A stretch of 24,091 nucleotides of DNA from an uncultured Desulfobacterium sp. (lineage in GTDB: Bacteria; Desulfobacterota; Desulfobacteria; Desulfobacterales; Desulfobacteraceae): contig CAKZLA010000045.1 of NCBI GenBank assembly GCA_937124525.1, forward strand, positions 1-24,091, written 5' to 3'. Below the pieces are notes generated by a model. That model was given only the letters and a program-made list of their open reading frames with translations, did not search any database and was not told where the DNA came from. The position numbers were made by a program, and so were the translations under genes. This document shows positions 14,772 to 23,859 of the stretch, in pieces. How positions within the stretch are numbered: position 1 is the stretch's first letter; each line of letters starts with the position of its first letter.

Positions 14772-15926
14772 ATGTCACAAGAAAAAATAACTGCGAAATT
14801 GGATCTGCCAACGAGTTGGCGGCATGGCAAGGGACTGGCCAACGAAGTGGGTTCCTTTGTTGAAATGTTGGAATGTAAGCACCCGCTGGTTCTAACCGAT
14901 AAGATTCTATTATCTTCTGGTGTTCTCAAGCCGATCTTATCCTCTTTGGAGGCAAAGGGGATGGCCTACACTATCTGCGACGGTGTAAATAAGGAACCCA
15001 CCCTGGAATTGCTGGAGGACCTGCTCCAGAGCCTGGATCTAAATTCATTTGATATCATTGTCGCCGTGGGTGGCGGCAGCGTCCTGGATGTTTCCAAGGC
15101 CCTGGCCATCATTGCCTCATTTGGAGGTAATATCAAGGACTATGCAGGCCATGAAAAAGTACCAGGTGTTCCCACCACAAAGGTCATCGCCGTTCCAACC
15201 ACCTCGGGCACGGGAAGCGAAATATCCGATGGCATTGTTCTCATTGACGAGGAGCAAAATACAAAATTTCTGGTGCTCAGTAAAAAGATATGTCCCACAA
15301 TGGCCGTGACAGATCCCCTTATGACCCTTTCCATGCCTGCCAGGGTAACGGCCTGCAGCGGTATGGATGCCCTGGTACATGCCACGGAATCCTATATTTC
15401 CAAAAATTCCAATGTGGTCACAGAACTTTTCTCTCTTAAGGCCGTTGAACTACTAAGTAAAAATATCCGAACGGCCTGTGTCAAGGGAGATGATATAAAG
15501 ATCCGTGAGAACATGCAAATGGGTGCCACCATTGCCATGATGGCTGGAATGAACGCCTATCTGGGGCTCTGCCATGCCATGGCCATGCCCCTTTGCGCGC
15601 TTTACAAAATGCCCCATGGACAAGCATGCGGCATGCTGCTTCCCCATGTACTTGAATACAATGCAGCAGTTGCAGAGCAAAAAATAAGTAAAGTACTTGA
15701 TACGATGGGAATTGGAGAAAGCCATCAGAACCTTAGCCAACGGCTGGAGGAAATCAATTTCCTATTGACGGAAATTGGATTGTTCGCCAAATTAAGAGAT
15801 TTTGATTATCGACCTGAACATATGCAAATCATTGTCAATGCGACCTTGGGAAGTGCCCAATGTCCAACCAATCCACGAGAGCCATTAAAACAGGATATCG
15901 CGGAAATTATAAATAAAATGATTTAA
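14772..15926 (+). CDS. Iron-containing alcohol dehydrogenase
   Basis: 384 residues from the ATG at 14772, chosen because AAGGA lies 7 bases upstream; an in-frame ATG at 14751 has none. NAD-binding GGGS at 100-103 with DVSKA and the metal ligands D199, H203, H268 and H282 are all present, so the enzyme should be active. This family oxidises or reduces C2-C4 alcohols and hydroxyacids. It heads an operon with a TRAP importer, a beta-hydroxyacid dehydrogenase and an aldehyde dehydrogenase. It could oxidise an imported alcohol to an aldehyde, for example dihydroxypropanesulfonate (as DhpA of Desulfovibrio) or 4-hydroxybutyrate; the sequence alone does not decide. Confidence 0.92.
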   Translation: MSQEKITAKLDLPTSWRHGKGLANEVGSFVEMLECKHPLVLTDKILLSSGVLKPILSSLEAKGMAYTICDGVNKEPTLELLEDLLQSLDLNSFDIIVAVGGGSVLDVSKALAIIASFGGNIKDYAGHEKVPGVPTTKVIAVPTTSGTGSEISDGIVLIDEEQNTKFLVLSKKICPTMAVTDPLMTLSMPARVTACSGMDALVHATESYISKNSNVVTELFSLKAVELLSKNIRTACVKGDDIKIRENMQMGATIAMMAGMNAYLGLCHAMAMPLCALYKMPHGQACGMLLPHVLEYNAAVAEQKISKVLDTMGIGESHQNLSQRLEEINFLLTEIGLFAKLRDFDYRPEHMQIIVNATLGSAQCPTNPREPLKQDIAEIINKMI

Positions 15927-15937
15927 AAGGAGGGTTT

Positions 15938-16972
15938 ATGAAACCAACGACGTTCTTTATGAGTATCCTGACTGCCATTTTTGTCAGTTTTTCGATGTGT
16001 GGAATTTCCTTGGCCGCGCCTGTGATCAAGCTCAGTTACAGCACTGTCTTTCCGCCGACCCATGTGCATGCCAAACTGGGGCAGGCCTGGGTCGATGAAA
16101 TAGAAAAAAGAACCGATGGCAGAGTTAAAATCAGTTTCTATCCGGGGGGCTCATTGCTCAAGGGCGATAAGGTATACTCCGGCGTTGAAGTGGGTATTGC
16201 CGATATAGGCATGTCCGTATTTGTTTATAACAGAGGTATGTTCCCGGCCATGGAGGTGGTGGATCTCCCCTTGGGATTCACCAGTGGTAAAATGGGAACC
16301 ACAGTGATCAATGAGATCTATAAAGAATTTCCCCCAAAAAAACTTGACAAGGAGGTTAAGGTTCTCTATCTGCATGCCCATGGTCCCGGACTGTTGCATT
16401 GCAAAAAGCCGGTGCGCTCCATAGATGATTTTAAAGGGTTTAAAATCAGAGGCCAGGGAGCCACGGCCAGAATCATTTCAGCCTTGGGAGCAGCACCTGT
16501 GGCCATGCCGCAATCCGATAGTTACGAAGCCCTTCAAAAAGGGGTTGTGGACGGTAATTTCAGTCCCATGGAAGTTCTCAAGGGATGGCGACAGGCCGAA
16601 GTTATCGGGTATACGACAGAATGCTACAGCATAGGCTACTCCTCAACTTTTTATCTCATCATGAACAAAAACAGATGGACAGCACTTCCCGCAGACATTC
16701 AAAAGGTTTTTACCGATGTTGATGCTGAGTGGGCTCAAAAACATGCAGAGGCATGGGATACTGTGGACCAGGAAGGCAGATCATATACCCTGAGCAAAGG
16801 CAATGAAATTATTTCTTTATCCGACGAAGAGAATTTACGTTGGAAAGAGGCGGTTAAACCCGTCATTAAGGAGTACATCCAAGAGGCCAATGACAAAGGG
16901 TTACCCGGCGACTTGTACATCAAAAAAGCCCTGGAACTCATTGAAGCGTATAAGCAAAAATTTGACCGCTAA
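15938..16972 (+). CDS. dctP: TRAP transporter periplasmic solute-binding subunit DctP
   Basis: 344 residues. Signal peptide 1-27 (ending SLAA) is followed by IKLSYSTVFPPTHVHAK, the family start, and WVDEIEKRTDGRVKISFYPG. The conserved arginine that holds the ligand carboxylate or sulfonate is in FKGFKIRGQG, and VDGNFSPMEVLKGW matches the usual V-D-G segment. AAAAGGAGGG lies just before the ATG. It delivers an organic acid, or sulfonate, to the DctQM membrane complex. It begins 11 bases after the alcohol dehydrogenase stop. Confidence 0.93.
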   Translation: MKPTTFFMSILTAIFVSFSMCGISLAAPVIKLSYSTVFPPTHVHAKLGQAWVDEIEKRTDGRVKISFYPGGSLLKGDKVYSGVEVGIADIGMSVFVYNRGMFPAMEVVDLPLGFTSGKMGTTVINEIYKEFPPKKLDKEVKVLYLHAHGPGLLHCKKPVRSIDDFKGFKIRGQGATARIISALGAAPVAMPQSDSYEALQKGVVDGNFSPMEVLKGWRQAEVIGYTTECYSIGYSSTFYLIMNKNRWTALPADIQKVFTDVDAEWAQKHAEAWDTVDQEGRSYTLSKGNEIISLSDEENLRWKEAVKPVIKEYIQEANDKGLPGDLYIKKALELIEAYKQKFDR

Positions 16973-17010
16973 TCCTTGGCCATCACCATAAAATAGATAA
17001 AAGGTGTTCC

Positions 17011-17514
17011 ATGGGACCCATACAATCAAGTATCGCCTGGCTGGCTCACAGCCTTAATAAAGTTTCGAGCATTTGCATCATTGCAATGATGGCCCTTAGC
17101 TGCCTTGATATCATCCTGCGTTTATTGCGAATGCCGTTGCCAGGGACCTATGAGATCGTGGGATTTCTCAGTGCCCTAATGTTAAGCCTTTCCATGGCAC
17201 AGACAACCATAGAAAGGGGACATGTGGCGGTTGAGGTACTTATGTCAAAAATGCCCCAGGTGATTCAGAGGATTTTTTATGTACTGACCAATGCTGTCAT
17301 TGCCGCTGTATTCGTGGTGCTTGCCTGGGAAACCATTAAATACGGCAATTTTTATAAGCATTCAGGAGAGCTGTCATTAACCCTTCAATTTGCGTTTTAT
17401 CCCATTTTATACGCCATGGGAATCGCCTTTGGTATCAGTGCTCTGGTACCCATGGTTGATGTGGCCATGGTGGTATCTGGAAAACAGAAGATTTGGTTCG
17501 ACTGGGAAAAATAA
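17011..17514 (+). CDS. dctQ: TRAP transporter small membrane subunit DctQ
   Basis: 167 residues with four hydrophobic segments (about 18-34, 47-65, 88-110, 128-150), the standard DctQ topology. LGLDxxLR-like residues appear as LSCLDIILRLL and the loop has RGHVAVEVLMSKMP, a family signature. AAAAGGTG precedes the ATG. It pairs with the large subunit DctM to form the sodium-driven carrier. A 190-base gap before dctM is unusual, since these two genes commonly abut or overlap. Confidence 0.9.
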   Translation: MGPIQSSIAWLAHSLNKVSSICIIAMMALSCLDIILRLLRMPLPGTYEIVGFLSALMLSLSMAQTTIERGHVAVEVLMSKMPQVIQRIFYVLTNAVIAAVFVVLAWETIKYGNFYKHSGELSLTLQFAFYPILYAMGIAFGISALVPMVDVAMVVSGKQKIWFDWEK

Positions 17515-17704
17515 CGCTCCGAAATCAAAGGGATCAAGGGCGTAGGAAAATTTTAACTCAAAAACTATCCCGGCCAGGGAATTTTTAACGATGTAATCTG
17601 CGAATTTTTCATGGCCATGGCAGACACCATGATCATTTTTACAAGGTTTTCAAGCCCAATCATGGCCGGGATTATTTATAAGTTGGTGTGGAGGGAATTC
17701 TTAA
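17515..17704. other. Unusual gap between dctQ and dctM
   Basis: 190 bases without a supported gene. An imperfect inverted pair CCCGGCCAGGGA and TGGCCGGGA (about 17568 and 17661) lies within it. GGAGGG before dctM is its ribosome binding site. Confidence 0.3.
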
Positions 17705-19006
17705 ATGGATGCTTCAGTTGTCGGCGTAATCGGTATTTTAATGCTTGTGGGTATTTTATTTACACGCTTGCCGGTTGCCTTTACCATGACCTTTGTGGGG
17801 TTCTTGGGCTTCAGTTACCTGGTTACACCCAGTGCCAGCCTTAGGTTGCTGGCCACCGATTTCTATGATATTTTCAGCTCTTACAATCTTACGGTTGCAC
17901 CACTTTTCATTTTAATGGGGCAAATTGCCTTCCATTCCGGCATCAGCCAAAGGCTTTTCAATTGTGCGTATAAAATAATTGGTAACACACGCGGTGGGCT
18001 TGCCATCTCAACCATTGCCGCCTCGGCGGGATTTGCATCCATCTGCGGATCAACAAATGCCTCGGCAGCCACCATGGCCACAGTTGCGCTACCTGAAATG
18101 GAAAAATACAAGTATGATATGGCTCTGTCCACAGGAACGGTGGCCGCCGGTGGAACCCTGGGCATACTTATTCCCCCCAGTACCGTTTTTATTGTTTACG
18201 GAATTATGACGGAACAATCCATTGGTTCACTGTTCCTGGCGGGTATCCTTCCCGGCATCCTGCTTTCCTTGCTCTTTATTTTTACCGTATATATCATTGT
18301 CCGTATTCATCCGGAAATGGGGCCAGCTGGCCCGAAAACCTCCTGGATGGAAAAGATAAAATCCCTGGGCAGCGTTTTTGAAATGCTCATTATTTTCACC
18401 CTTGTCATGCTGGGGCTTTTTAAAGGGTTTTTCACACCCACCGAGGCTGGAGCAGCAGGGGCTGGCATTACCCTGGTTGTAGCCACTCTTCGGGGCATGA
18501 TTTCCCGAAAAGCCTTTATGCTGGCAGTTGCAGATACGGTCAGGGTTTCCTGCATGGTGTTGACCATCATCGCGGGCGCTACTCTTTTCGGCCATTTTTT
18601 GGCGGTTACTCGAATTCCCTATGATCTTGCCGCCATGGTTCAGACCCTACCGTTGCCCGGCTGGACAATCATCGGTCTTATTATTTTTATTTACTTTATC
18701 GGCGGATGCTTCATGGATTCACTGGCCATGATTTTGCTCACCATTCCCATTTTCTTCCCCGTGGTGATCAGCCTGGGATATGACCCCATCTGGTTTGGGG
18801 TTATCATTGTCCTCGTTGGTGAAATGGGGGTGATTACGCCCCCCGTCGGTATCAATGTATATGTGGTCAAAGGGGTGGCCGGGAATGTTCCCCTACACGT
18901 TATTTTCAAAGGGTGCATCCCCTTTGTCATTGCCCTGGTGGTCTGCAATGCACTTTTGATACTTTTCCCCCAAATCGCGCTGTTCCTACCCAACTTTTTC
19001 AACTGA
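17705..19006 (+). CDS. dctM: TRAP transporter large membrane subunit DctM
   Basis: 433 residues with about 12 hydrophobic helices. Family motifs are PLFILMGQIAFHSGIS, the GFASICGSTNASAATMA re-entrant loop, GTLGILIPPSTVFIVYG and the late GVITPPVGINVYVVKG. The paired loops bind sodium and substrate. Length matches the family (425-435). GGAGGG lies before the ATG. It forms the ion-coupled carrier with DctQ and DctP. Confidence 0.93.
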   Translation: MDASVVGVIGILMLVGILFTRLPVAFTMTFVGFLGFSYLVTPSASLRLLATDFYDIFSSYNLTVAPLFILMGQIAFHSGISQRLFNCAYKIIGNTRGGLAISTIAASAGFASICGSTNASAATMATVALPEMEKYKYDMALSTGTVAAGGTLGILIPPSTVFIVYGIMTEQSIGSLFLAGILPGILLSLLFIFTVYIIVRIHPEMGPAGPKTSWMEKIKSLGSVFEMLIIFTLVMLGLFKGFFTPTEAGAAGAGITLVVATLRGMISRKAFMLAVADTVRVSCMVLTIIAGATLFGHFLAVTRIPYDLAAMVQTLPLPGWTIIGLIIFIYFIGGCFMDSLAMILLTIPIFFPVVISLGYDPIWFGVIIVLVGEMGVITPPVGINVYVVKGVAGNVPLHVIFKGCIPFVIALVVCNALLILFPQIALFLPNFFN

Positions 19007-19075
19007 GGAAAGGGCAGGTTGAGCACTATAAATTCACTATGGTAAAAAGGCATCCTTCATATACCTCAAAAATAT

Positions 19076-19134
19076 TTTACACTTTTTTAAGGGCGATCCT
19101 CTAAAAATGAACATTCACCTCGTGAAAGTGTAAA
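19076..19134. promoter_or_regulatory. Perfect 10-bp inverted repeat between dctM and the dehydrogenase gene
   Basis: TTTACACTTT (19076-19085) and AAAGTGTAAA (19125-19134) are exact reverse complements 39 bases apart. They lie in the 233-base gap after dctM. They could form a loose mRNA hairpin or be two half-sites of a regulator; neither can be chosen from sequence. Confidence 0.4.
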
Positions 19135-19239
19135 GCACAAATGAAGTATGCCGGTAAAAACTTTCTATTTTGTTGGATGAACAGACCCCGTGGGATCTGC
19201 TGATTCAACGGTACCCTGTAATTGAAAAAGGATCATTGC

Positions 19240-20154
19240 ATGAAAACAACACGAGTGGGGTTTGTCGGTCTGGGTATAATGGGTATACCCATGGCTGCCA
19301 ACCTCTGTAATGCCGGCTATGAAGTGAATATTTACGATATCGATATGGCCGCTGCAGATAGAGCGTTGCAAGAGATGAAAACAGGTTCCGTCATGGCAAC
19401 CCCAAAGGCGGTTGCCCAAGCCTCGGATGTGGTGATCACCATGTTGCCCTCCGGGAAATACGTTCAAGCTGTCACCACCGGACCCGACGGTCCTTTGGAA
19501 GGATTCCAGGGAGGAGAAATTCTCATTGACACCTCCTCATCTGAACCCTGGATCACGATGGAGCTGTCAAAAAGTCTTTCCCAGCAAGGGGTGGAAATGA
19601 TTGATGCCCCAGTTTCCGGTGCCCAGATCGGCGCACAAAATGCGGAATTAATCTTTATGGTGGGAGGAAAGGAGGAACCTATTTCCAAGGTAACGCCTAT
19701 TTTAAAGGCCATGGGCAAACAGATTTTCCATTTGGGACCCGTGGGTTCAGGGCACATGATGAAGTGCATTAATAACCTGATTACATCCATGACCTTTATG
19801 GCCACGGCAGAAGGCTTGGTCATCGGCAAAAAATATGGTATAGATCCATCCGTGATGACCGATGTGCTCAACGTATCCACTGGTATGTCCTGGGTTTCCC
19901 AGACCCATATCAAACAACGAATTATTAACCGTAAATTTGATGATGCCTTTAAACTCAACCTGATGATCAAAGACATCGGCATTGCCATGAATCTGGCCGA
20001 TAAAAGTGGACTGTCGGTACCGATTTCCGCCCTGGGGCATCAGCTTTGGAAAGCTGCCGGACATTTCTCCGAAAAGGAAGGCAGCATCAGCAATATGGTT
20101 CGATGGATAGAACACCTTTCCAACATAGAAATCTCTCCACTGGAACCCATTTAA
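19240..20154 (+). CDS. Beta-hydroxyacid dehydrogenase family oxidoreductase
   Basis: 304 residues from the ATG at 19240 (AAGGA 8-9 bases upstream). The Rossmann motif GFVGLGIMGIPMAANL, the substrate loop DAPVSGAQIGAQ (about 122-133) and the catalytic lysine K175 in GSGHMMKCINN place it with 3-hydroxyisobutyrate dehydrogenase, tartronate semialdehyde reductase, succinate semialdehyde reductase and the sulfolactaldehyde reductase YihU. It interconverts a hydroxyacid (or hydroxysulfonate) and its semialdehyde with NAD(P). In this operon it could provide a second entry or exit at the aldehyde made by the iron alcohol dehydrogenase. The exact substrate is open. Confidence 0.9.
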   Translation: MKTTRVGFVGLGIMGIPMAANLCNAGYEVNIYDIDMAAADRALQEMKTGSVMATPKAVAQASDVVITMLPSGKYVQAVTTGPDGPLEGFQGGEILIDTSSSEPWITMELSKSLSQQGVEMIDAPVSGAQIGAQNAELIFMVGGKEEPISKVTPILKAMGKQIFHLGPVGSGHMMKCINNLITSMTFMATAEGLVIGKKYGIDPSVMTDVLNVSTGMSWVSQTHIKQRIINRKFDDAFKLNLMIKDIGIAMNLADKSGLSVPISALGHQLWKAAGHFSEKEGSISNMVRWIEHLSNIEISPLEPI

Positions 20155-20168
20155 AAAGAGGAAAACCA

Positions 20169-21650
20169 ATGAATAGATCCTACAAAGCATTTATCAATGG
20201 TAAGTGGCAGGATGCCGAAAGCGGCATGACAACACCGGTTATCAATCCTGCCAATGGTAAAATCATCGCCTATGTGGCAAAATGCGGTGTGGCAGACTTG
20301 GAAATGGCAGTGGAAGCGGCCCATGATGCAGGTCTGGCCTGGGCTGCAACCCCTGTGGGAGAACGATCCAAGGTTTTGTTAAAGGCTTCCAGGCTCATCA
20401 TGGAACGTCAGCAAGAACTGGCGGAACTGGAAACCCTTGAACACGGTTCTCCCCTTCGGAAAACCATGAATTTTGACGTACCCCTGTGTGCCGAACAATT
20501 GGAATACTTTGCAGGGGCGGCCAGGGCCATGACCGGGGACTCAATTCCCGTGGGACCTTGGTGTCTATCCACCACCGTACATGAACCCCTTGGTGTGGTG
20601 GGGCTTATCACCCCGTGGAATTTCCCGGCCATGATGGTGATATGGAAATTGGGGGCAGCCCTGGTAACGGGCAATACCTGTGTTGTAAAACCCCCTTCCA
20701 TTGCCCCTTTGACGGCGTTAAAGCTGGGAGAGATTTTCACCGAGGCCGGTGCCATGCCAGGCGTTGTCAATGTGGTGCCAGGACCTGGTGCGGAGATCGG
20801 CGAAGCCCTGGTGCGCCACCCCAGGGTGGCCAAAATAGGATTCACCGGAGATACCGTCACTGGAAAACGGATCATGGCCATGGCAAGTGAGACGGTCAAG
20901 CCCGTGGGGCTTGAGCTGGGTGGGAAAAATGCCTTCCTGGTGCTGGAGGACGCGGATGTGGATGCTGCGGTTGAGGGTGCCGTCTTTGGCGCATTTTTTA
21001 ATTCCGGCCAGGTGTGTGCCGCAGCCAGCCGTTTTTACATCCATGAAAAGATATATGATACCTTTGCTGAAAAGTTCATCGCCGCCACCAAAGGCCTTTG
21101 CTATGGAGATCCCATGAAAATGGAGACCGCCATGGGTCCTGTGGCCTATGCAGGGCACCGGGATAAAATTGAGGCCTATATTGATGGGGCCAAAAAGAGC
21201 GGAGCCACCCTTCTTTTGGGAGGGGAACGCCCCCAAACCCCTGATACCAGGGATGGTTTTTTTGTGGCTCCCACCATTTTTGGAGAATGTGATCACACCG
21301 CCCAATTCATGCAAGAAGAAATCTTTGGGCCGGTGGTGGGGTTGTGTCGATTCCAGGATATCGACCAGGCCATTGACATGGTCAACGATAGTCCCTTTGG
21401 GCTGGCCGCTTCCATTTGGACAGGTGATGGGTCAAAGGGGGTTGCCCTTGCCGGTAGGATCAAGGCCGGCACCGTATGGATCAATGAGCATTTGATCATC
21501 TTTTGTGATACCCCCTGGGGAGGATGCAAGGCCTCGGGGTGGGGGAAAGATCTTTCCAAAATGGTACTTGAAGAGTATACCATGATAAAACATATTTATA
21601 TGGATATTTCCGGAAAAGCCAGCAAACCCTGGTACGATATTTTAAAATAA
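20169..21650 (+). CDS. NAD(P)-dependent aldehyde dehydrogenase
   Basis: 493 residues from the ATG at 20169 (AGAGGA upstream, 14 bases after the previous stop); a longer frame to 20046 runs inside the preceding gene. Active-site residues are N151 (TPWNFP), E249 (LELGGKN) and C283 (NSGQVCAAASR), with the cofactor motif GFTGDTVTG and the closing EEIFGPV. It converts an aldehyde to the acid, or to a CoA-independent carboxylate. The nearest functional models are succinate semialdehyde, betaine aldehyde and sulfolactaldehyde (SlaB) dehydrogenases. It probably completes oxidation of the substrate imported by the TRAP system. Confidence 0.92.
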   Translation: MNRSYKAFINGKWQDAESGMTTPVINPANGKIIAYVAKCGVADLEMAVEAAHDAGLAWAATPVGERSKVLLKASRLIMERQQELAELETLEHGSPLRKTMNFDVPLCAEQLEYFAGAARAMTGDSIPVGPWCLSTTVHEPLGVVGLITPWNFPAMMVIWKLGAALVTGNTCVVKPPSIAPLTALKLGEIFTEAGAMPGVVNVVPGPGAEIGEALVRHPRVAKIGFTGDTVTGKRIMAMASETVKPVGLELGGKNAFLVLEDADVDAAVEGAVFGAFFNSGQVCAAASRFYIHEKIYDTFAEKFIAATKGLCYGDPMKMETAMGPVAYAGHRDKIEAYIDGAKKSGATLLLGGERPQTPDTRDGFFVAPTIFGECDHTAQFMQEEIFGPVVGLCRFQDIDQAIDMVNDSPFGLAASIWTGDGSKGVALAGRIKAGTVWINEHLIIFCDTPWGGCKASGWGKDLSKMVLEEYTMIKHIYMDISGKASKPWYDILK

Positions 21651-21705
21651 GTATCCGAGCAGATATCCTTCAAGACAAAACCCATAGATATCAACAATAT
21701 ATATC

Positions 21706-21826
21706 CATGGAATAGTAAATTCTCAGTAACCCGGGGAGATAAAGCTCGTTTAAGCCTTTAAATGCCGGGTGGTATTCAAAATGAGTTACTGAATACCCGA
21801 ACTTATTGAGGATTTGCCATGGAATA
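21706..21826. mobile_element. MITE-like element, family C copy 2 (103 bp) with 9-bp target duplication
   Basis: The element spans 21715-21817. The left end GTAAATTCTCAGTAACCCGG and the right end CCCGAACTTATTGAGGATTTGC are inverted repeats with a few mismatches. CATGGAATA is repeated at 21706-21714 and 21818-21826. It also shares an interior GATAAAG with the copy at 6192-6293. It lies in the 425-base gap after the aldehyde dehydrogenase gene; I see no gene in the rest of that gap. Confidence 0.75.
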
Positions 21827-22081
21827 CTGAAAAACATATGTGTGGATATTTAAGTAAGCAATCAAGACAATTCCATTGTCCACGGCAAAAGCCAAGGTGG
21901 GCTGCTATGTTGTTTGGGTTCATATTGCCGTTGAGCAACAGCAGGCAATGTGAACCCATTTTTAATGGCCGTTTCTAAATTTTGATTGTTAAATACAGGG
22001 GTATCGCGTATAAAAGACATATGATAACGATAAATTGCTAATATCCAAAAAAAACAATAAGAGAGCGTTCCTTCATTGAAA

Positions 22082-22723
22082 ATGACACTTCGACAAAAAG
22101 CCTATCGATCCATCAAGAACAAAATAATCTATTTTGACCTCAAACCCGGGGAAAAAATTCTGGAAAGTAAGATATCCCAAACTTTAAAATTGGGACGGGT
22201 ACCGGTACGAGAAGCCCTTGCCATGCTGGAAAATGAAAAATTAATCACAAAAGCCAAGGGATATGGATATATTGTCACAGAACTTAACGACCATGAACTT
22301 GAAGATTTTTTTATCCTTCGATCAAGCCTGGAAAACATCGGTGCGACTTTTCTCATTGAACGAATAACAGACACCGAAATCAAAAGGATTAAAAACCATG
22401 TGGAAAAAACAAAAGAGATCTATGAAAAAGCGGATTTACACAAGATGATCGAAAGTGACACAAAATTTCACGACCTGATGTACCAATCCACAAAATCAGA
22501 AGCCTTTTATCAAACCATCTCAAGTCTGCTGGAAAAAACCATCATGATGCGTGCTGCGGCTTTGCAAAGCCGAAAAGGGAGGGAATCCTCCATTTACGAC
22601 CATATTGAAATATCCAACGCCATTGAACAACGGGATCTTGAAAAACTTCAAAAGTTAATCCATGAGCATCTCAAATTTGCTCCCAAACATTATGAATCCG
22701 TCAGAGCTCTTCTATTTTCTTGA
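22082..22723 (+). CDS. GntR-family transcriptional regulator with FCD domain
   Basis: 213 residues from the ATG at 22082; a TTG two codons upstream (22076) is also possible. An N-terminal winged helix (KIIYFDLKPGEKILESKISQ, then LKLGRVPVREALAMLENEKL) is followed by an all-helical FCD domain. Candidate metal/ligand residues are D and H in SDTKFHDLMYQ, H in YDHIEI and H in IHEHLKF. It is on the same strand as the TRAP/dehydrogenase operon, 431 bases beyond it, and probably regulates it through the GTATAC sites upstream of the alcohol dehydrogenase gene. The inducer is likely a pathway acid; this is inference. Confidence 0.9.
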   Translation: MTLRQKAYRSIKNKIIYFDLKPGEKILESKISQTLKLGRVPVREALAMLENEKLITKAKGYGYIVTELNDHELEDFFILRSSLENIGATFLIERITDTEIKRIKNHVEKTKEIYEKADLHKMIESDTKFHDLMYQSTKSEAFYQTISSLLEKTIMMRAAALQSRKGRESSIYDHIEISNAIEQRDLEKLQKLIHEHLKFAPKHYESVRALLFS

Positions 22724-22973
22724 GCCACCCCTCTCCACCTTTTTTCTCAAAAAACCCGTCATAAGGAAAACCTGGTCAACCCCCTTTTCCCAAACCGACA
22801 CGTCCTGTGTAAAGGTGATCTCTTCCAGAGTCAATATGATTTTAAGACTTGAACATCGAAAAAAAATAAAATCAAGACAGGGCAATGGAAAGGATTGTTT
22901 TCAGTCGATTTAAGAGAGAGCCTTTGACGGAACCGAGTCCCAGGGAGAGGGGAGGGTACCTTCACCGCGTTTA

Positions 22974-23082
22974 TCACTCGGATCTGATGCGCATTCTTGC
23001 CCGCCCCCCATACCCCCACAATGCATGGATCACATAGGGTTGAGAATCCACTTCCCCCAGATAAAGCCTGTGTGCTGTCTTT
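22974..23082 (-). pseudogene. Possible NlpC/P60 peptidoglycan hydrolase C-terminal remnant
   Basis: One minus-strand frame reads SFAKLKTAHRLYLGEVDSQ then PYVIHALWGYGG and ends at a TGA (22974-22976). The pattern LYLG-x-(V)-D-x-x-PYVIH-x-x-WG resembles the catalytic histidine strand of NlpC/P60 hydrolases. Another frame upstream (ending TVIW) is open for only 27 codons. The rest of the 22724-23181 gap holds nothing I recognise. The identification is weak. Confidence 0.3.
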
Positions 23083-23181
23083 AGCTTAGCAAAACTACCA
23101 GATGACGGTATCGTACTCCAGGATAAGCCTTGCCCCTATTCCATTTGACACTTCCAACATATCGGATCTCACCTCCATAAT

Positions 23182-23832
23182 ATTGGAGATGCTTTAGTCA
23201 TTTTTAATGGTAAAGCAGGCGAATATAGCGCAACGTTAACCGCGATTAAACATAAACACGCCATCGTTGCTGTTACAACCATGCAACGTACGCAAACAGA
23301 ATCACCTGTGCAGTTGGAGCTGGCCCAGGGAATTTCGCGCGGTGAACGTATGGATTACGCGCTGCAAAAAGCGGTAGAGCTTGGCGTAAGTAAAATCGTA
23401 CCTTTGTTTACTGAACGATGTGGCGTTAAGTTAAAGAATAAACGACTGGAAAATCGTTTAGCACACTGGAATTCCATTATAGTCGGCGCCTGTGAACAAT
23501 CCGGGCGTTGCATAATTCCCCCATTAGCAACCGCGCAACCACTCGATCAATGGCTTACTAAAAAAAGATCCGGATTACAGTTAGTGTGCGATCCCCGTGC
23601 GCAAACAACATTATCCGCTTTACCTAAAACCGCAACACATGTGACGGTATTAATCGGCCCGGAAGGGGGGTTAACTGCTGAAGAATTGCAACACGCAAAA
23701 AATGCTGGTTTTATCGGGTTTTCTTTAGGTCCCCGCATCCTACGCACAGAAACGGCTGCGCTAGCAGCGCTTACCTCATTACAACTTCGTTTCGGAGATT
23801 TAGATGCTAATTTCACCGTTAGCGACAATTGA
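23182..23832 (+). pseudogene. rsmE: rsmE, 16S rRNA m3U1498 methyltransferase, 5'-truncated
   Basis: Recognisable from IGDALVIFNGKAGEYSATL onward, about 216 residues; the first 25-30 residues of the usual ~243 are missing. ISRGERMDYALQKAVELGV, then TERCGVKL, CEQSGRC, LIGPEGGLT and FSLGPRILRTETAALAAL are the RsmE SPOUT-knot motifs. The frame is open only to a stop at 23146, and the residues before IGDAL do not match the family. RsmE methylates U1498 of 16S rRNA. The residue choices are typical of Gammaproteobacteria, unlike the rest of the window. An ATG at 23281 would give 183 residues but is internal to the homology. Confidence 0.85.
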
Positions 23833-23859
23833 CTTTCGCCGCGTACCAATCAGATAGGA

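Noticed and set aside
20718..21314. 198-codon open frame antisense to the aldehyde dehydrogenase
   Set aside because: The plus strand holds an intact dehydrogenase with all active-site residues; the antisense frame has no domain and no ribosome binding site.
22831..23019. 62-codon minus-strand frame
   Set aside because: No motif; the neighbouring frame carries the weak NlpC/P60-like remnant instead.
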